DNA of 64,000 bases, from contig VTPC01091056.1 in assembly GCA_011009095.1 (NCBI GenBank), positions 217,460-281,459 on the forward strand. Direction: 5' to 3'. The notes beneath the pieces are model-generated. The model was not told the origin of the DNA. It ran no database searches and saw only the letters and a program-made list of their open reading frames with translations. Position numbers and translations under genes: made by a program. This DNA is from Ignelater luminosus (taxonomy: Eukaryota > Arthropoda > Insecta > Coleoptera > Elateridae). Positions 34,560 to 46,504 of this stretch are shown in pieces; within the stretch, counting starts at the first letter, position 1; each line of letters opens with the position of its first letter.

Positions 34560-36902
34560 GTAAGTACTATTTTAAAATTTTAAAAGACTCATGATATGCA
34601 TTTTCACTTAAGTGCAAAATCGTTTAAGACAAACTTGAAGCGAAAAGATGTAATTTCCATAGCAATGGTAAAGTTAAATTTTGATGAAAGAATTCTGTGT
34701 ACTTTACTTAATTTTTCTAGAAAGTTAAACAATAAGATTCTCTCAGAACCCGAAAAAGTCTTCACTATAATCCTTCCTGTGTCCAAGTTTTGTAAAGAGG
34801 AAGAAAAACTTTTTGTTGCTTCATTTTTCTCATTTTCTGTCGATTTAATGATGATTTTCATGTGAAATAGAAATTTGTACTCCAGAATGTGTCTGGCCAG
34901 GCCTCAAGTTTAATGACATCGAATATTACTTAGGGATCGATACAAGGCTTTCATTAGTACATGCACAAATGTGTTTCATGTTTTAATAGTAATAATTTCT
35001 ATAGATTAGATTGTAATTAATTATTTCTTTAAGTATTGCATGCATGTTAACTTTACAGCAGGTATCATCAGCAACGCTGTCTGTCTGCAAATAAATAAAT
35101 AGAAAAAAACAAATAAATGCTATGTTTACAATTTTATGTCATCGATTCAACATTTATATCATTTAGAACACATTTCAAGTACCCTAGTCATCCTGCCAAT
35201 CGAATTTTGACAAATCTGTAGATTAACGAATGATTACCTTAGATATAATAAATAGTACGCCTAGGCTCGCTGTTATAGGGGACCTACAGATGCTACCTTT
35301 TATTTGCAGTGACTAAGTTTAGTTTTCGTCGTAGGTTGAACTAACATTTAATTTACAATCGCAATAGTAAGCAAGAGTAAAAGCTTAAATACTTTAGCAT
35401 AAGTTTAAAAACTGTACTATTTCGCTTAATTTTCCAATTTCAGAATTATCTAGATGTATAGTCAAAATTTTGATGTAAAGGATATGAATTGTAGGAAAAG
35501 TACCTTGCATCTTCTACCTAACCTCCCTGGCAAAAACAACTTTATTAAAAGTAAACAAATATTGCTTTACTTAGCGTTAACGCAAGATAATTTTACTTTC
35601 TGAGAAGAACTGTAACTGAAAAGTTTATAGTCCATAAAGACCACGAATCAGCATTTGTAGGAATATCGCCTAAAGAAATACTATCATGTCGAATTGGATC
35701 CACAAACAAACAAAATTGGGCTTATTTAAGTTCAAGGTTGGTAACGATAGCAAATATCTGTACCTAAGTCTGGATTCTATTTGCGTGCAGTACATAGCCT
35801 TAATGTTGTCGATCAATTAGAATTAATTTCTTATCAAGATACAAAGTAAGCTTAACTTATTAATTAGGATGTTTCAGTGATACCTCCAGTTAAGCGTAAT
35901 AGTAATATTAATACAAACCTTACTTTATAAACAGATTCAATCTTTATTTGTATTTTGCGTAAAATTCTAAAAAAAATTAGTTTTTTATAGCTTTTGAAAA
36001 TAAAAAGTGTCGACAAACCTATTCTCTATTTTATGAAATACATTATTGCTGAGTTTCTAATGTTCCTAATTTAGCATCTGATACATCAATGAAAGTATCA
36101 TCTGTGTCGAATAGGTAGGTAACGATCTGTTTACTACGTTTATTAGCAAATAATGTAGGGTCTAGCACAGTGCCTTGGAATATATCTAAGTTAATGCTAA
36201 GGCAATCAGATAATGATAATTTTCTTATTATGACTCTTTGTGTTCTAATGTTTAAGAAACAAGTAGATCACTAAAGGACAAACCCCTAATTCAACTCTGT
36301 GACCGTCTTTCAAATAAAACTTTATGATTTGCGTAGTCAAACTTCCTGCGATCACAAAAGATTCTAACATAATGTTTGATTTTGCTGCAGAACACAAAAA
36401 ATGTAGGAGCATATGCAAATCTGCTAGGTCTGGGTAGGAATTTATTTTAGCTACAGTTTATTAAAATATTAAATTGTTCGTTCAAAATAAACTCCAAACT
36501 CCCTAAATTACGAATATTTTAAAAACTACTTCTGAATTTGTTCGAAAGCCAATCTATGAATACCATAGATGAAAAACATGATCTAGTTTAGACCTAATTA
36601 CAATAAAATGTAAAACTTTAAAGTACCTTAGGCTCTGAAAGTTGTAGCAGTTACAATTTGTAAGAAACCATAAAGTTTCATACAGTCAGAAGTTTAAGAA
36701 GCCCATGCTAATGGAATACCCTCAAAATTAAAATGAAACGAAATAAAATTCTTTTTTTAGTGCCTAACACATTTCGATTTATAAATGATATAAATCAAGT
36801 TTGTTAGGTTAACACCGATCATTGACAGAATAGAGATAATTCTACTGCTTGAGGCAATTCTATAAAGAAGAGACATTTGACAAAACTTTTGGTCTTCTGC
36901 AC
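34560..36902. other. Unassigned AT-rich DNA
   Basis: No recognisable coding region, inverted ends or RNA gene was seen in these 2.3 kb. Mutually complementary open frames at 34596-34865 look accidental. Confidence 0.5.
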
Positions 36903-36906
36903 ATAG

Positions 36907-39005
36907 CCCTCATAAGGCTGACCGGGGTACAAATAAACCCCACGAAAGGTTTTTCGCGGTATTATCAAGATTTTTGTCGTTCACAAATTGATATTCTAGG
37001 TAGCTTCAAGACCATGTATAACTACTGTTTTTTGCATCTAATGTAGTTTTTATGTTAAAGATTTTCAATTGCCTTTAAATTTTAGGGGATTCCCCTTGCA
37101 TATTTATAGAAATACCATTCATTTATATTTAGTTTATATAGTTAGTCGGACTCTGACTGAAGTGCGGGTTGGTTTGTGTGAATTTTGTCGTCAGAATTTT
37201 ATATCAAAATGGGTTGTCTCCAAAAACTTCGCGATCAAATGAGTCTTATAGAAGAGGAAATGTTATATCCATTATATAATGACGATCTAGAGTTTGAAGA
37301 AGCTAGTGATGAAGAGAGCGTTGATAATATACCTGAAGATGAACTCGTTGATGATGAAGTTCTTGCTGGTGATAATGAAGAAGCTGAACATGCAACTAAA
37401 ATGTCTACTGTTGTTCCTTACTACGTAGACAAACATGAAATGTTAGGACCAGACGGTCGCATGTAAATATAATTAGAAATTCACCTGTACTTACAATCTA
37501 CAGTTCTACTATTACTAGTATCAAAGATTTATTTCTGTTGTTTCTTACTGAACCAATGATAGGTGAAACAAACCGTAAGGCATCGTCATTCAATGGAATT
37601 CTGATCATTCAAGTAACACTAAAAAGTGATACTACCTACTGCCGGCTAATTATTCCAGCTTCAATGTCTCGTGACCGCTTCAAGTTTCTTACAAGATTCT
37701 TGTGGTTTGATAACTGTCAAACCAGAGAAGAACGAAAGCTAAGTAATAAAATGGCTTCCATAAGAACAATTTATGTGAAATTTCAAAAAAGAATTTAATC
37801 CCGGATCACATCTTTGTGTGGATGAACAGCTGGTCCTCTTTAAGGGTAGGGCTCCATTCACAGTTTACATGAAAAATAAACCAGCGAAATATGGATTAAA
37901 AATCTGGACTCTTGGGGATTGCGACACAACCTACAAATCACATATGCAGTTATATCTTGGTAAACTTTGCTTCGTTGTAGTTATTTAGAGTATTACTAAT
38001 CTGATATTGTATTTTAGGTAAGCTAAATAATGTAGCCGAGAAAAAAACAAGGAGAGATGGTCGTTGTTGATATGGTTGGTCATTTGCATGGAGGATATGG
38101 TATCACCGCGGATAACGTTTTTACAAGTCTAAGTTTGGTGTATAAACTTTGAGAGAAAAGATCGACTTACTGTACGATTCGAAAAAATAAGAGTTTCATA
38201 CCAGAAGAACTTCTTCCATTAAAATCTAAACCTCAACATTTGGCATTGTTTGCTTTTAAAATAAACCGAACTATGCTGTCTTACACACATAAGCAAAACA
38301 GATCAGTCATTCTACTTTCAAGTGAGCATTATGGTGACAAGATCAGTGAAGAAGAAAATGAATACAAACCCGACATTAGTCTGCATTATAATGCAACGAA
38401 AGGGACTGTAGATGTAGGGGATCAAATGGCACAACAAAAAACAATTAGATGGCTTTTTGTTGTTTTTTGCCATTTACTTGTTATAGCTGCTACAAATGGT
38501 TTTAAATTATGGAGTCTTGTAAATAAAGAATATAATAGTGGACGCCCGAACAAAATTTTTTTTAGATCTAGGAAAAGATCTAGCTAGAGAAAATATTATT
38601 CGTCGGTACAGATTTAAGTCTATACAAGCCCCAATCAAGAAGTATATAGAAATGGCCATCCCTGAACGACCTGGAACTAACATTCCAGATATGGACAAAG
38701 AATAAGCGTCAACAGGCCAATGTTATCTATGCCCAAAAAAGAAGGACAAATGCAATAGATGCAATAAGTTTATTTGTCTCGTACATTCAGTGCTACAAAA
38801 TATTAACTTTTTGTATTATTACATTAGTTGTGTTTATAATAAAGTTCTAAATGAGACTTTTGTTGATTTTTTGCATTTTATATTTTAATTAACAAATACT
38901 ATATAACAACTTCTCTCTCAATCAATGTCAAGTATTGACATATGAGGTACTGATGTACCCCACGCAGTCTTCAACGTAAGAAAAAAAAGGTCAACCTTAT
39001 GAGGG
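36907..39005 (+). mobile_element. piggyBac element 2, flanked by ATAG
   Basis: The ends CCCTCATAAGGCTGACC (36907-36923) and inverted CCCTCATAAGGTTGACC (38989-39005) match at 16 of 17 bases. The four bases outside each end are ATAG (36903-36906 and 39006-39009), not the TTAA used by nearly all piggyBac elements. Subterminal GGGGTACA and its inverse TGTACCCC lie just inside the ends. The 2,099-bp interior holds a piggyBac transposase relic on the plus strand. Confidence 0.85.
37209..38795 (+). pseudogene. piggyBac transposase 2, one intron, several breaks
   Basis: The ATG at 37209 gives MGCLQKLRDQMSLIEEEMLY and an acidic region. After a frame change come NIIRNSPVLTIYSSTITSIK and LFLTEPMIGETNRKA, then SMSRDRFKFLTRFLWFDN. 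In another frame follow LCVDEQLVLFKGRAPF (first Asp) and WTLGDCDTTYKSHMQLYLG. A 58-bp GT...AG intron (37960-38017) splices in phase to KLNNVAEK. Then VVVDMVGHLHGGYGITADNV with FTSLSL (second Asp region), SVILLSSEHYGDKISEEENE and HYNATKGTVDVGDQMA (last Asp). The C-terminal zinc-binding tail CYLCPKKKDKCNRCNKFICL is present. About four frame changes or stops are present, but all domains are represented. Confidence 0.8.
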
Positions 39006-39049
39006 ATAGTAAAGCATCACAGAGTAAAACTATAAATACGTGTAGTAGC

Positions 39050-39402
39050 AGACGAACTTCAGGACAATCTTGATTATAACACTTTAGATTTGACGTTCTT
39101 CTCGAATGAGTCATGGTCACTAGTAGTGAGAATGTGAAATACTGACAATCCTAACTTTATCAGAGAAACTCCCTTGCATTTCTCTAAGATAAATGTTTAG
39201 GTGACTCTTTCAAGAAGGACAATAGTAATCGGTCCCAACTTTTTTGAAGATTTCATCAATGCTTAAAGATATCATAATAACATTACAATCGTTTATTGAT
39301 CGATTGCACAATGATGAACTACAGCACGACTATTTTCAGTAGAACAAAGTTCGACTATACATAGCTCGAATCATTTTGGAATTCTTGAGACAATTCTATT
39401 AC
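39050..39402 (+). pseudogene. Mariner-superfamily transposase relic, split by the BEL element (left half)
   Basis: Plus-strand pieces read DLTFFSNESWSLVVRM (TFFSDEAWFHL in relatives, Asp replaced by Asn), NPNFIRETPLHFSKINVW, IVIGPNFFEDFINA and LQHDYFQ. ARIILEFLRQFYYE then runs up to the GAAAG target duplication. This order is that of the insect mariner group whose second Asp is in GYFQQDGATAHTA. The reading resumes at 46733 past the BEL element. Confidence 0.6.
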
Positions 39403-39407
39403 GAAAG

Positions 39408-39629
39408 TGTAATGACTAGATTGAAAATAAATAATAGTTTGGTCACCTTTTTATTTATTAAAACGCAAATTTAGAATTTTTGATTATTATTTCAATTACA
39501 CAATTCACAATGTCAAAAGATTGTTAAACAACTGAAAGAAACAAAACGAAACTTGATTTTTTAGAAAATAATAAAATAATAAGACAACTGAACCGACTAA
39601 CTTCATTGTATCTAGCAGGATTCATTACA
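39408..39629 (-). repeat. BEL 3' LTR
   Basis: The 3' LTR of the minus-oriented element. It has TG...CA borders and GAAAG outside. It aligns along its full length with 46505-46727. Confidence 0.95.
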
Positions 39630-39683
39630 TCCTGTCACCTTTGAGTTAGTTTAACTCAAAATCATACTCAATTACAACACGAG

Positions 39684-41918
39684 TTAATCATTCAAACCTA
39701 GCCTTTTTGGTATTTTTACTTGTCGTCCATATCTTGTGACTACTGATGGTTTCTTTACTAATTGACATTCCTCATTTTCATTCTCCTTTGATAACGTTAC
39801 CTCAGTTATATCAAGCGGATCAAAATTTTCTTGTTTATTTTCTTTCGTAATCTTCTGTTCAATCGGTGAATTTATTTCCAACTGATAAATTCGTTGTACG
39901 GGTCGAACAAGTTCTCCATTAGCAGTTTTAAGTCTGACGACTCGTATCTCACCATCCTTACCAGTTATTTTTTCTATAATTTTAGCTAGAGGCCAGTCTA
40001 AACGCTTTTGATTATCATTTCCCACGAGAACAATTTCACCTACTCGTAATGTTGACTTACAAGTCAAACATGGTTGTTTTCTTGATAATTGTCCAAGATA
40101 TTCACTTCGGAAACGTCGACGTAAATCATCTCTTAAATTTTGCCGGTATTTAAACCTTTTTTTAAATCAATTGTTTCAACACAATATAAATCAGGTACTT
40201 CTACACTTTTAGTTTCTAGTAAGAACATTGCCGGTGATAATGGTCTCGGTTCATTAATACTATCTGATTGATAAGTTATTGGTCTTCAATTAATTATTGC
40301 TTCACAATCACACAGAGTGGTACACATCTCTTCATATGTTAGGCTTGATTTCTTGAGTACTTTTCGTAGTGATTCTTTCATTACACGTACCAACCTTTCC
40401 CACCAACCACCCTACCATGCTGCTGAAGGGGGACTAAAACACCATTCTATTTTCTGAACTGAACTATACTTTCTAATTTTATTCCAATTAACTTTACATT
40501 AACAATTTCTTGCACCTGTAAAATTTGTACCATATCACTGTATATTATTGTAGGCCTACCTCTACGAGCAATAGAACGTCTTAGTACTTCTAGGAATGCA
40601 TCTGCAGACAGCGATGTTACGAGTTCCAAATGAACTGCTCGATAAACAGCACAAGTAAATAAACATTGATTTTCTTTCAGATAAACAGGACCAGCGAAAT
40701 CAACACCTGATATTTCAGACGGTACTGCATTTCCAACTCTATTTTTTGGTAATGCTACTGGTTCGGCATTTACATGTGAAGCTTTATATCTCTTACAAGT
40801 AATACATTTGTTTACTATCATCCGAACGGATTTTCTATCTTGAAGAATCCAAAATTTTTCTCTACTGTTTGTACTCCTATATGTTGTAATTTCTCATGAC
40901 AGTGACTTATCAAACTCATAACTACTGGATGTTTTGGATTTAACACGACTGGTTCACGAAAATTGATATCATCATCTCGTTGAGTTATTAATGTCTTTAT
41001 TCTTATTAAATTATCTCTGTCAGTATGCGCTCTAAAATCTTTGATACGTGAATCTTGATCTCCAGAAAAAGACTCCTCTTGTACAAATCGTAACACAGTC
41101 TTTTCAGCTTCACAAAATTCTCTTGCGGAAAGTTCTCCTCGTTTTCTTAATTTAACATTAACTTGAGCATTATGAATAAACCTTTTTATCCAACCAAATA
41201 TTCTTACGAGTTTGGTATATCGTGAAAAATACCTTAAATGCCATTCATCATTATTTTTATTAGATGAATTGTCTTCTCTCACGTCATTGTTTTGACAAAA
41301 GTTATTTAAATTAATATTTTCTTCGGATTTCTTACTTGCTGATTTCTTTAGTTCACTATTTATTTCTTCATTATTAATGTAATATTCACTTGTAGGCCAT
41401 TTTGCAGAGATATACAACCAATCTGGTCCCTCCCACCATTTTGATTCAATTAATTGTTTCGTTGTACAACCTCTAGAAGGAAGATCAGCTGGATTTAAAA
41501 AGCCTGGTACGTATCTCCAACATTCGACATTCGTTACTTTACAAATTTCTTGTACACGATTCCAGACAAACGTTGCCCATTGACTTTATCGTTGTATCCA
41601 TGTTAAAACTGTCGTTGAATCACTCCAAAAATAAACTTCTGGTTGATTATTCTCCATAGTTTCAAGTATAGATTTCATGAGTCTAGCACCAATCGTTGCC
41701 GCAAGAAGTTCTAATCGAGAGATAGTCATTTTTTTATTTGGAGTTACTCTGGATTTAGCAGCGATTAATTGTATTTTTGTATCCGTTAGAGACTGTGTTC
41801 TCATACAAATTACTGAAGCATAGGCTACTTGGCCAGCGTCTACAAATACATGAAATGAAATCTTATTATCTGCTCTATAACTATTAGAGATCCAAGGTGG
41901 AATTTTTACTTCTTTCAA
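39684..41918 (-). pseudogene. BEL RNase H, integrase and DUF5641 region (fossil)
   Basis: The minus strand encodes, in order, an RNase H region (HVFVDAGQVAYASVICMRTQ; YFWSDSTTVLTW), an integrase zinc-binding and core region (KCITCKRYKASHVNAEPVAL; EISGVDFAGPVYLKENQCLF) and a C-terminal DUF5641-type tail (RVGEIVLVGNDNQKRLDWPL). The domain order is typical of BEL/Pao pol. The region is broken and no longer coding as a unit. Confidence 0.85.
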
Positions 41919-42125
41919 TGAATGTAATTGATAATACCACTTTCTGAATTCTTGTTCAACTTTTTGAGGAACTTCAGTATCCCATTCTAAAGTGTTAATT
42001 GTCTGTAACAGTAATTTGGGATATAGCAGTACTGGACAAGCAAAACCAATCGGATCAAATATTTTATGACTGATTGTTAAAATAATTCTTTTAGTTATTT
42101 TTTCTTTTATTATTTTTGAAAATTT

Positions 42126-44440
42126 TTAACATTTTTGCATTAATACATCTTCTTTTCTGTCCCATATGAGTCCAAGAACTGATGTTAATTGATGAGGTTC
42201 TTCACAATAAGTGTACTCCCACCCTAGTAAATTAAAACCACACTCTGTCATTAAAATCTTCGATTCTTCTTTAAATTGGTATAATTCTTCTACGGAATCT
42301 ACACTAGTTACACAATTATCAACATAAAAGGATGAAAATAATTTTTTTATGGTATCTGACATGTGTATGAATTGATCTTTTTCTGCTATACGCTCTAAAT
42401 GTAATTTGATAATGGCAGCCAATATAAAAAGACTACTAGTTTCTCCAAATACCACTCTTGTATGACGATAAATTTCAATAATATTATTTTTATTCCACCT
42501 AAAAAATCTTAGGACATTACAATCTCTTGGAGTAATACTAATTTGTAGAAATGCCTTTTCAATATCAGAAATAACTCCAATCTCCTTTTGTCCGAAACAT
42601 AAAAGTATTGATGGAATTAATTCAATCAAATTAGGACCTGTTTCTAAACATTGATTTAAAGATACTCCATTCTTAGATTTTGCTGAAGCGTCAAATACTG
42701 GTCTCAATCTTGTCGTACTATTTTCTTTCAACACATGCTGATGAGGAAGATAATGACCCCATAAGTTTTCTTCTTCAACCTTCTCGATTATGCCTTCTTT
42801 GAACCATTTCATTAATACTTGATCATATTCTTCATAAAGTCCTTGTCGTTTTAATTCTTCTGTTGTAGTAAGTAATATTTTTTGAGCTATTTCTTTATTT
42901 GTTTCAATATTAGGGTGATTTTCTTTCCATGGAAGACATATTTCATATCGTTTATTTTCGTTAATTGTTACTGCTTGTCGAAATCGCTCACAAATCTCTT
43001 TTTGAGCTCTTTCTCTTGACTTTGTTTCAACCGGATCAGTGATTCCCATGACATCCAAACTCCATAAATTTGATATATCAGGTTCTTGTACAAACATTGA
43101 TGTTGCTATTAACGTAGCATCATTCTTAGAATTTTCTTCAGTTGGCTTCTGGCCCATTAACGTCCAACCTAACTTCGTCTCAACTGCTGTCATTCCACAT
43201 TCTAGGTTATGTAATTTTCCAGTCATTAATTTATCTATTGCATCTGCACCGATTAGCACTTTAATAGGATCGGTACTTTGACCCACATCTGTTAGTATGA
43301 TATTCCTTTTTACTAATTCATGAACCCATGGTCCATTGTTGATACTGGGAATTATATCTTGATTAAATGCCATAAAATTACAAGCATACTCATTATCTAA
43401 ACTTTTTAGATGTATTAAATAGCCTCGATGATTCTGTGGCTTTGTACTCGTCCCACCAAACAGCAAATGTACAACTTGATTTTCACAATGTAGTTGATAT
43501 TCCATTTCTTCTGCTGCTTGCTTTGAAGTATATGATCGTTGCGATCCATTGTCCATTATTGCTCTTACTACGCGCTCTTTATTATCATTCTTCAATATTA
43601 CACGTATTGTTTGAAGACAAACTTCTGGTATCAACGATGCATTTGCTAGACTAGCTTCTTTATTGTATTTGTTTAAATCTTCTGAAGTTGTTTCCCTTAA
43701 TGATTTATCTTTATTCAATATTTCTCGACACAATAATATGGAATGTTTCTTTCCACACCATTGACATTTGGAATTAAATTTACATGCTTGAGTGTTGTGA
43801 CCTGGTATCAGACAATTAAAGCAACAATTTCTTTCTTTAACGATGCTCCACTTTTCTTCCAGTGGCATTTGCTTAGCTTTTGCACATCTCGAACTACGAT
43901 GTTCTTCTCTGCAAAATATACATAGATAATTTTTAGTACTTTGATTGACAATCTTAAATTCTCTTGTCAACAGTCCAGTAGCTGTTGGGATATTAACTTC
44001 ATTTATCGATCTTATATTCTTTTTTCCTAATTTATTATTATTGTTACATGATGGTTTATTGTCATTCAAAGTAAATCTATTGACAGCCATTCGTAGTCTT
44101 CATTTTCAACTTCAGATTGTAACTTAGTTAACCATTCTTTAATATTATCGCTTTTAATTGCTGTTGCTTGTCTTTGCCACGTTCGTATTAACTGTTCTGG
44201 TAATGATGATTCAACTAACGGATATAACATAGCAGCACATTTATCTTTTGTAACACCCAGTGATTCTAAAGCACGTAATTGAGCTTCTAATTTATCATAA
44301 ATTTTTGACAATGGAATTTGTTCATTTGACTTTATAGCCTTACTGGTTACTAATGTTAACAACTCTCTTACATATACTTCAACTAACAACTCATCTTTAC
44401 CAAAACGATTTTTTAAACTGTTGATAACTTTATCATAGTT
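42126..44440 (-). pseudogene. BEL gag C-terminal, protease and reverse transcriptase region (fossil)
   Basis: A long minus-strand stretch carries two CCHC-like knuckles (CFNCLIPGHNTQAC; CQWCGKKHSILLC). An aspartic protease motif (AIMDNGSQRSY) and reverse-transcriptase blocks follow (LRPVFDASAKSKNGVSLN; GVISDIEKAFLQISITPRD; FYVDNCVTSV, where YVDN replaces YxDD as is usual in BEL/Pao). The gag part N-terminal to the knuckles continues to the Transib insertion at 44452. Confidence 0.9.
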
Positions 44441-45002
44441 TTGACTCGTTGCACTGTGTAATATTTATCTAATCTAGTAAGACAAAAATCAAAAGAGCAA
44501 CTTCCAGTATATTTACTTACAACCTTTCAGAATTATAACTGATCAAGTGTATTGGCCAATGACAAAGTATTTCAGGTCTAAGTTCCGTGCCTTGTCATCG
44601 ATAACCCTTGAAAAACAAGTTTCTTCCTGTCCAGTTCAAGAAGGCGCTTGAGCAGACGCGATGGATTTTTAAATTAAGTCTTAGCTAATTACATATTGTG
44701 TATATATTTGTTTATATTAATTGGAACGTTCACATCATGGTATGTACTTTACATTTTTGTATTAAAATATGTGTTTAAATGTTTTTATAACTTACATAGT
44801 ACCACATAAAACTACAGATGAAATACATAGATATTTTATTTATATGTTGACTGAAATAGACTGCCAAGATTTTTGTACGAGTTTGTATGTAATGTTTGTT
44901 TTTTTCTTGTGATCTTATATTCATATACATATCAAAAAAAAATATTTTAAATGCAAGTAAATGCGTTTATGTGGTACATGAGTTCTTTTTGTAGGTACCG
45001 TC

Positions 45003-45746
45003 ATGATAGTTTCAAAACGAGAATTATACGAAATATTCAAGAATGACGATACTGAATCGCGATCATCTTCGTCTAATTCGGAAAATATACTTATACAGTG
45101 TCTTCAAACCAAATTTAAACTACATCATTGTTCACCTATTATGCTAGAAGAACTTAGCCGGCTAATTCATTTATTTATTACTGGGTTTAATCAAAGATGG
45201 AAAACTTGTCATCGCAATAAAAATGTGTTCTTGAAGAAATATGAACATTGGTTGGATACTACAATCACAATCAACAGTCTTGATTCAGTAAGTAGTAGTG
45301 CTAGTGGGAATGACAAAAAAGTTGGTCGACCACAGAAAACATTTAGTTCGAGTGGACCGAAAACAAAAAGGCAAAAGGTGCAATCACTGCTTACAGAGCG
45401 ATCTTTAAGTCACAAAGAATTTAGAGAATTTCGGTTAGAACGCGCCAGAAAGATATCTAGAATCAAAACAAATGAAGACCTGTTACATAATCTTTTAATA
45501 AGCTCAGATCCAATGATCACTTCATTAAGACCCCGAAACAACTGCAGTGCAACAGCTATTCATCCTGCAGTCTTAAAATTGATACAGCTGCCAAATATTC
45601 AAGCAACAACCGAAGACGAAACACAAGAAAACGATAATGACTCGTTTTTCATAGTTCTGATGAAGAAGAAACACAAGAAAACGACAGTGACTTATTTTTT
45701 GATAGTTCTGATGACACCGAGTAACAATATAAAATGTATCATGTAA
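45003..45746 (+). CDS. Core-deleted Transib transposase-derived protein
   Basis: The ATG at 45003 (after TTTTTGTAG, a possible splice acceptor) opens a frame of 247 codons. Residues about 55-85 read FNQRWKTCHRNKNVFLKKYE and about 103-125 read KVGRPQKTFSSSGPKTKRQK. Both belong to the N-terminal DNA-binding part of insect Transib-like proteins. At about residue 135 it jumps to SLSHKEFREFRLERARKISR and LLHNLLISSDPMITSLR, the C-terminal block found also in the 17.3-kb relic. The whole DDE core (WGxDG and after) is absent. Near the end a 50-51-bp unit is tandemly duplicated (45612-45712), and a one-base deletion in the first copy turns an acidic tail into IVLMKKKHKKTT. It could be a defective copy or a DNA-binding repressor. 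Confidence 0.65.
   Translation: MIVSKRELYEIFKNDDTESRSSSSNSENILIQCLQTKFKLHHCSPIMLEELSRLIHLFITGFNQRWKTCHRNKNVFLKKYEHWLDTTITINSLDSVSSSASGNDKKVGRPQKTFSSSGPKTKRQKVQSLLTERSLSHKEFREFRLERARKISRIKTNEDLLHNLLISSDPMITSLRPRNNCSATAIHPAVLKLIQLPNIQATTEDETQENDNDSFFIVLMKKKHKKTTVTYFLIVLMTPSNNIKCIM
45612..45712 (+). repeat. Tandem duplication, two 50-51-bp units
   Basis: GAAGACGAAACACAAGAAAA and GAAGAAGAAACACAAGAAAA open the two units, and both end ATAGTTCTGAT. They encode an acidic QEND-type repeat in the tail of the Transib-derived frame. The units differ by one base in length. Confidence 0.8.
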
Positions 45747-46120
45747 GATAATATGTTTTTATGTGCACTACAAGACCAATCTAAGTGTTGTAAATAAATT
45801 CTGATTACAATTATGACTTTCCATTGTTTACGTAATTTTGTCCCGCTAGATTCGCGAAATCTTACACTGTGCGTTGGAGGAAAACTATTTACTAAATCTG
45901 CCGCTCTTGAATTCGGAATCATCGCTTGAATTAAATATTAAAACTTATCTTCTGTAGTGATGCTTTTATCTTCGTGAATATTTTTAAATTGGCTCCAAAA
46001 TTGTAACCAAACTTTTAAATCTCCACCAAATTTTTTCAATTCAATTTTCGGTAACTTAAATCTTCTTTTAGAATCCGGATTATCGCCAGTCGTTATTTGT
46101 TGATAAATTTGTGGTGTTTG

Positions 46121-46405
46121 CTATGGTTGACTTGTGTATTCAGCAGCTACTTCATATTCATCATCCATTATTCTTTCATGATCTTCTTTCTCAGCAGTTA
46201 ATTCTACCATAACCTCACAAATTTTTGTATTTAAAGCATCCAACTCAAAAGATCTAGCCTCCAATATTTGAAAAGTCACTTGTACCTCTTTAATAATGGG
46301 TTCTTCTTGACGTATTTCTTCATTAAACGCCGTTAAAGCTCTTGTAAATGCAGCTCGTGCTGCTTTTCTACTTCTTTTTAATTTTTCTATTAGTGCGCTT
46401 GTCAT
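46121..46405 (-). pseudogene. BEL gag N-terminal piece (fossil)
   Basis: MTSALIEKLKRSRKAARAAF and a helical, charge-rich stretch on the minus strand match the N-terminal coiled region of BEL/Pao gag. It lies between the primer-binding site and the Transib insertion. A (TA)n tract (about 46411-46433) lies just upstream in the leader. Confidence 0.75.
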
Positions 46406-46483
46406 CTTCTTATATATATATATATATATATATACCTAAATATTAATTTTCAATTGTAATCACAGATATATATTTTTCTTATG

Positions 46484-46500
46484 TCCTGTCACGGTCGCCA
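46484..46500 (-). promoter_or_regulatory. Primer-binding site, tRNA-Arg type
   Basis: On the plus strand TCCTGTCACGGTCGCCA lies 4 bases from the 5' LTR. It equals the 3' end of an insect tRNA-Arg (CACGGTCG plus CCA), so the element's minus strand would pair with that tRNA. tRNA-Arg priming is known for BEL/Pao elements. Confidence 0.8.
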
Positions 46501-46504
46501 AAAA

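Larger units (their letters stand above)
44452..45871 (+). mobile_element. Transib-type element with RSS-like heptamer ends
   Basis: The left end is CACTGTGTAATATTTATCTA and the right end, read inward on the minus strand, is CACAGTGTAAGATTTCGCGA. Both then share AATCTAG, GACAAAA. The 5-bp sequence CGTTG flanks both sides (44447-44451, 45872-45876). Transib transposons make 5-bp duplications and have ends starting CACWRTG, the proposed origin of the V(D)J heptamer CACAGTG. The 1,420-bp element carries one gene that lacks the catalytic core, so it must be mobilised in trans. It lies inside the gag region of the BEL element and is therefore younger than it. Confidence 0.85.

Noticed and set aside
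34596-34865. Overlapping open frames on both strands
   Set aside because: Complementary frames of equal length with low-complexity composition and no family match.
43039-44127. Plus-strand frames opposite the BEL pol region
   Set aside because: They mirror the long minus-strand coding region and have no motifs of their own.
46405-46435. (TA)n tract as an insertion hotspot or origin
   Set aside because: Simple repeat in the BEL leader; no evidence for any function.
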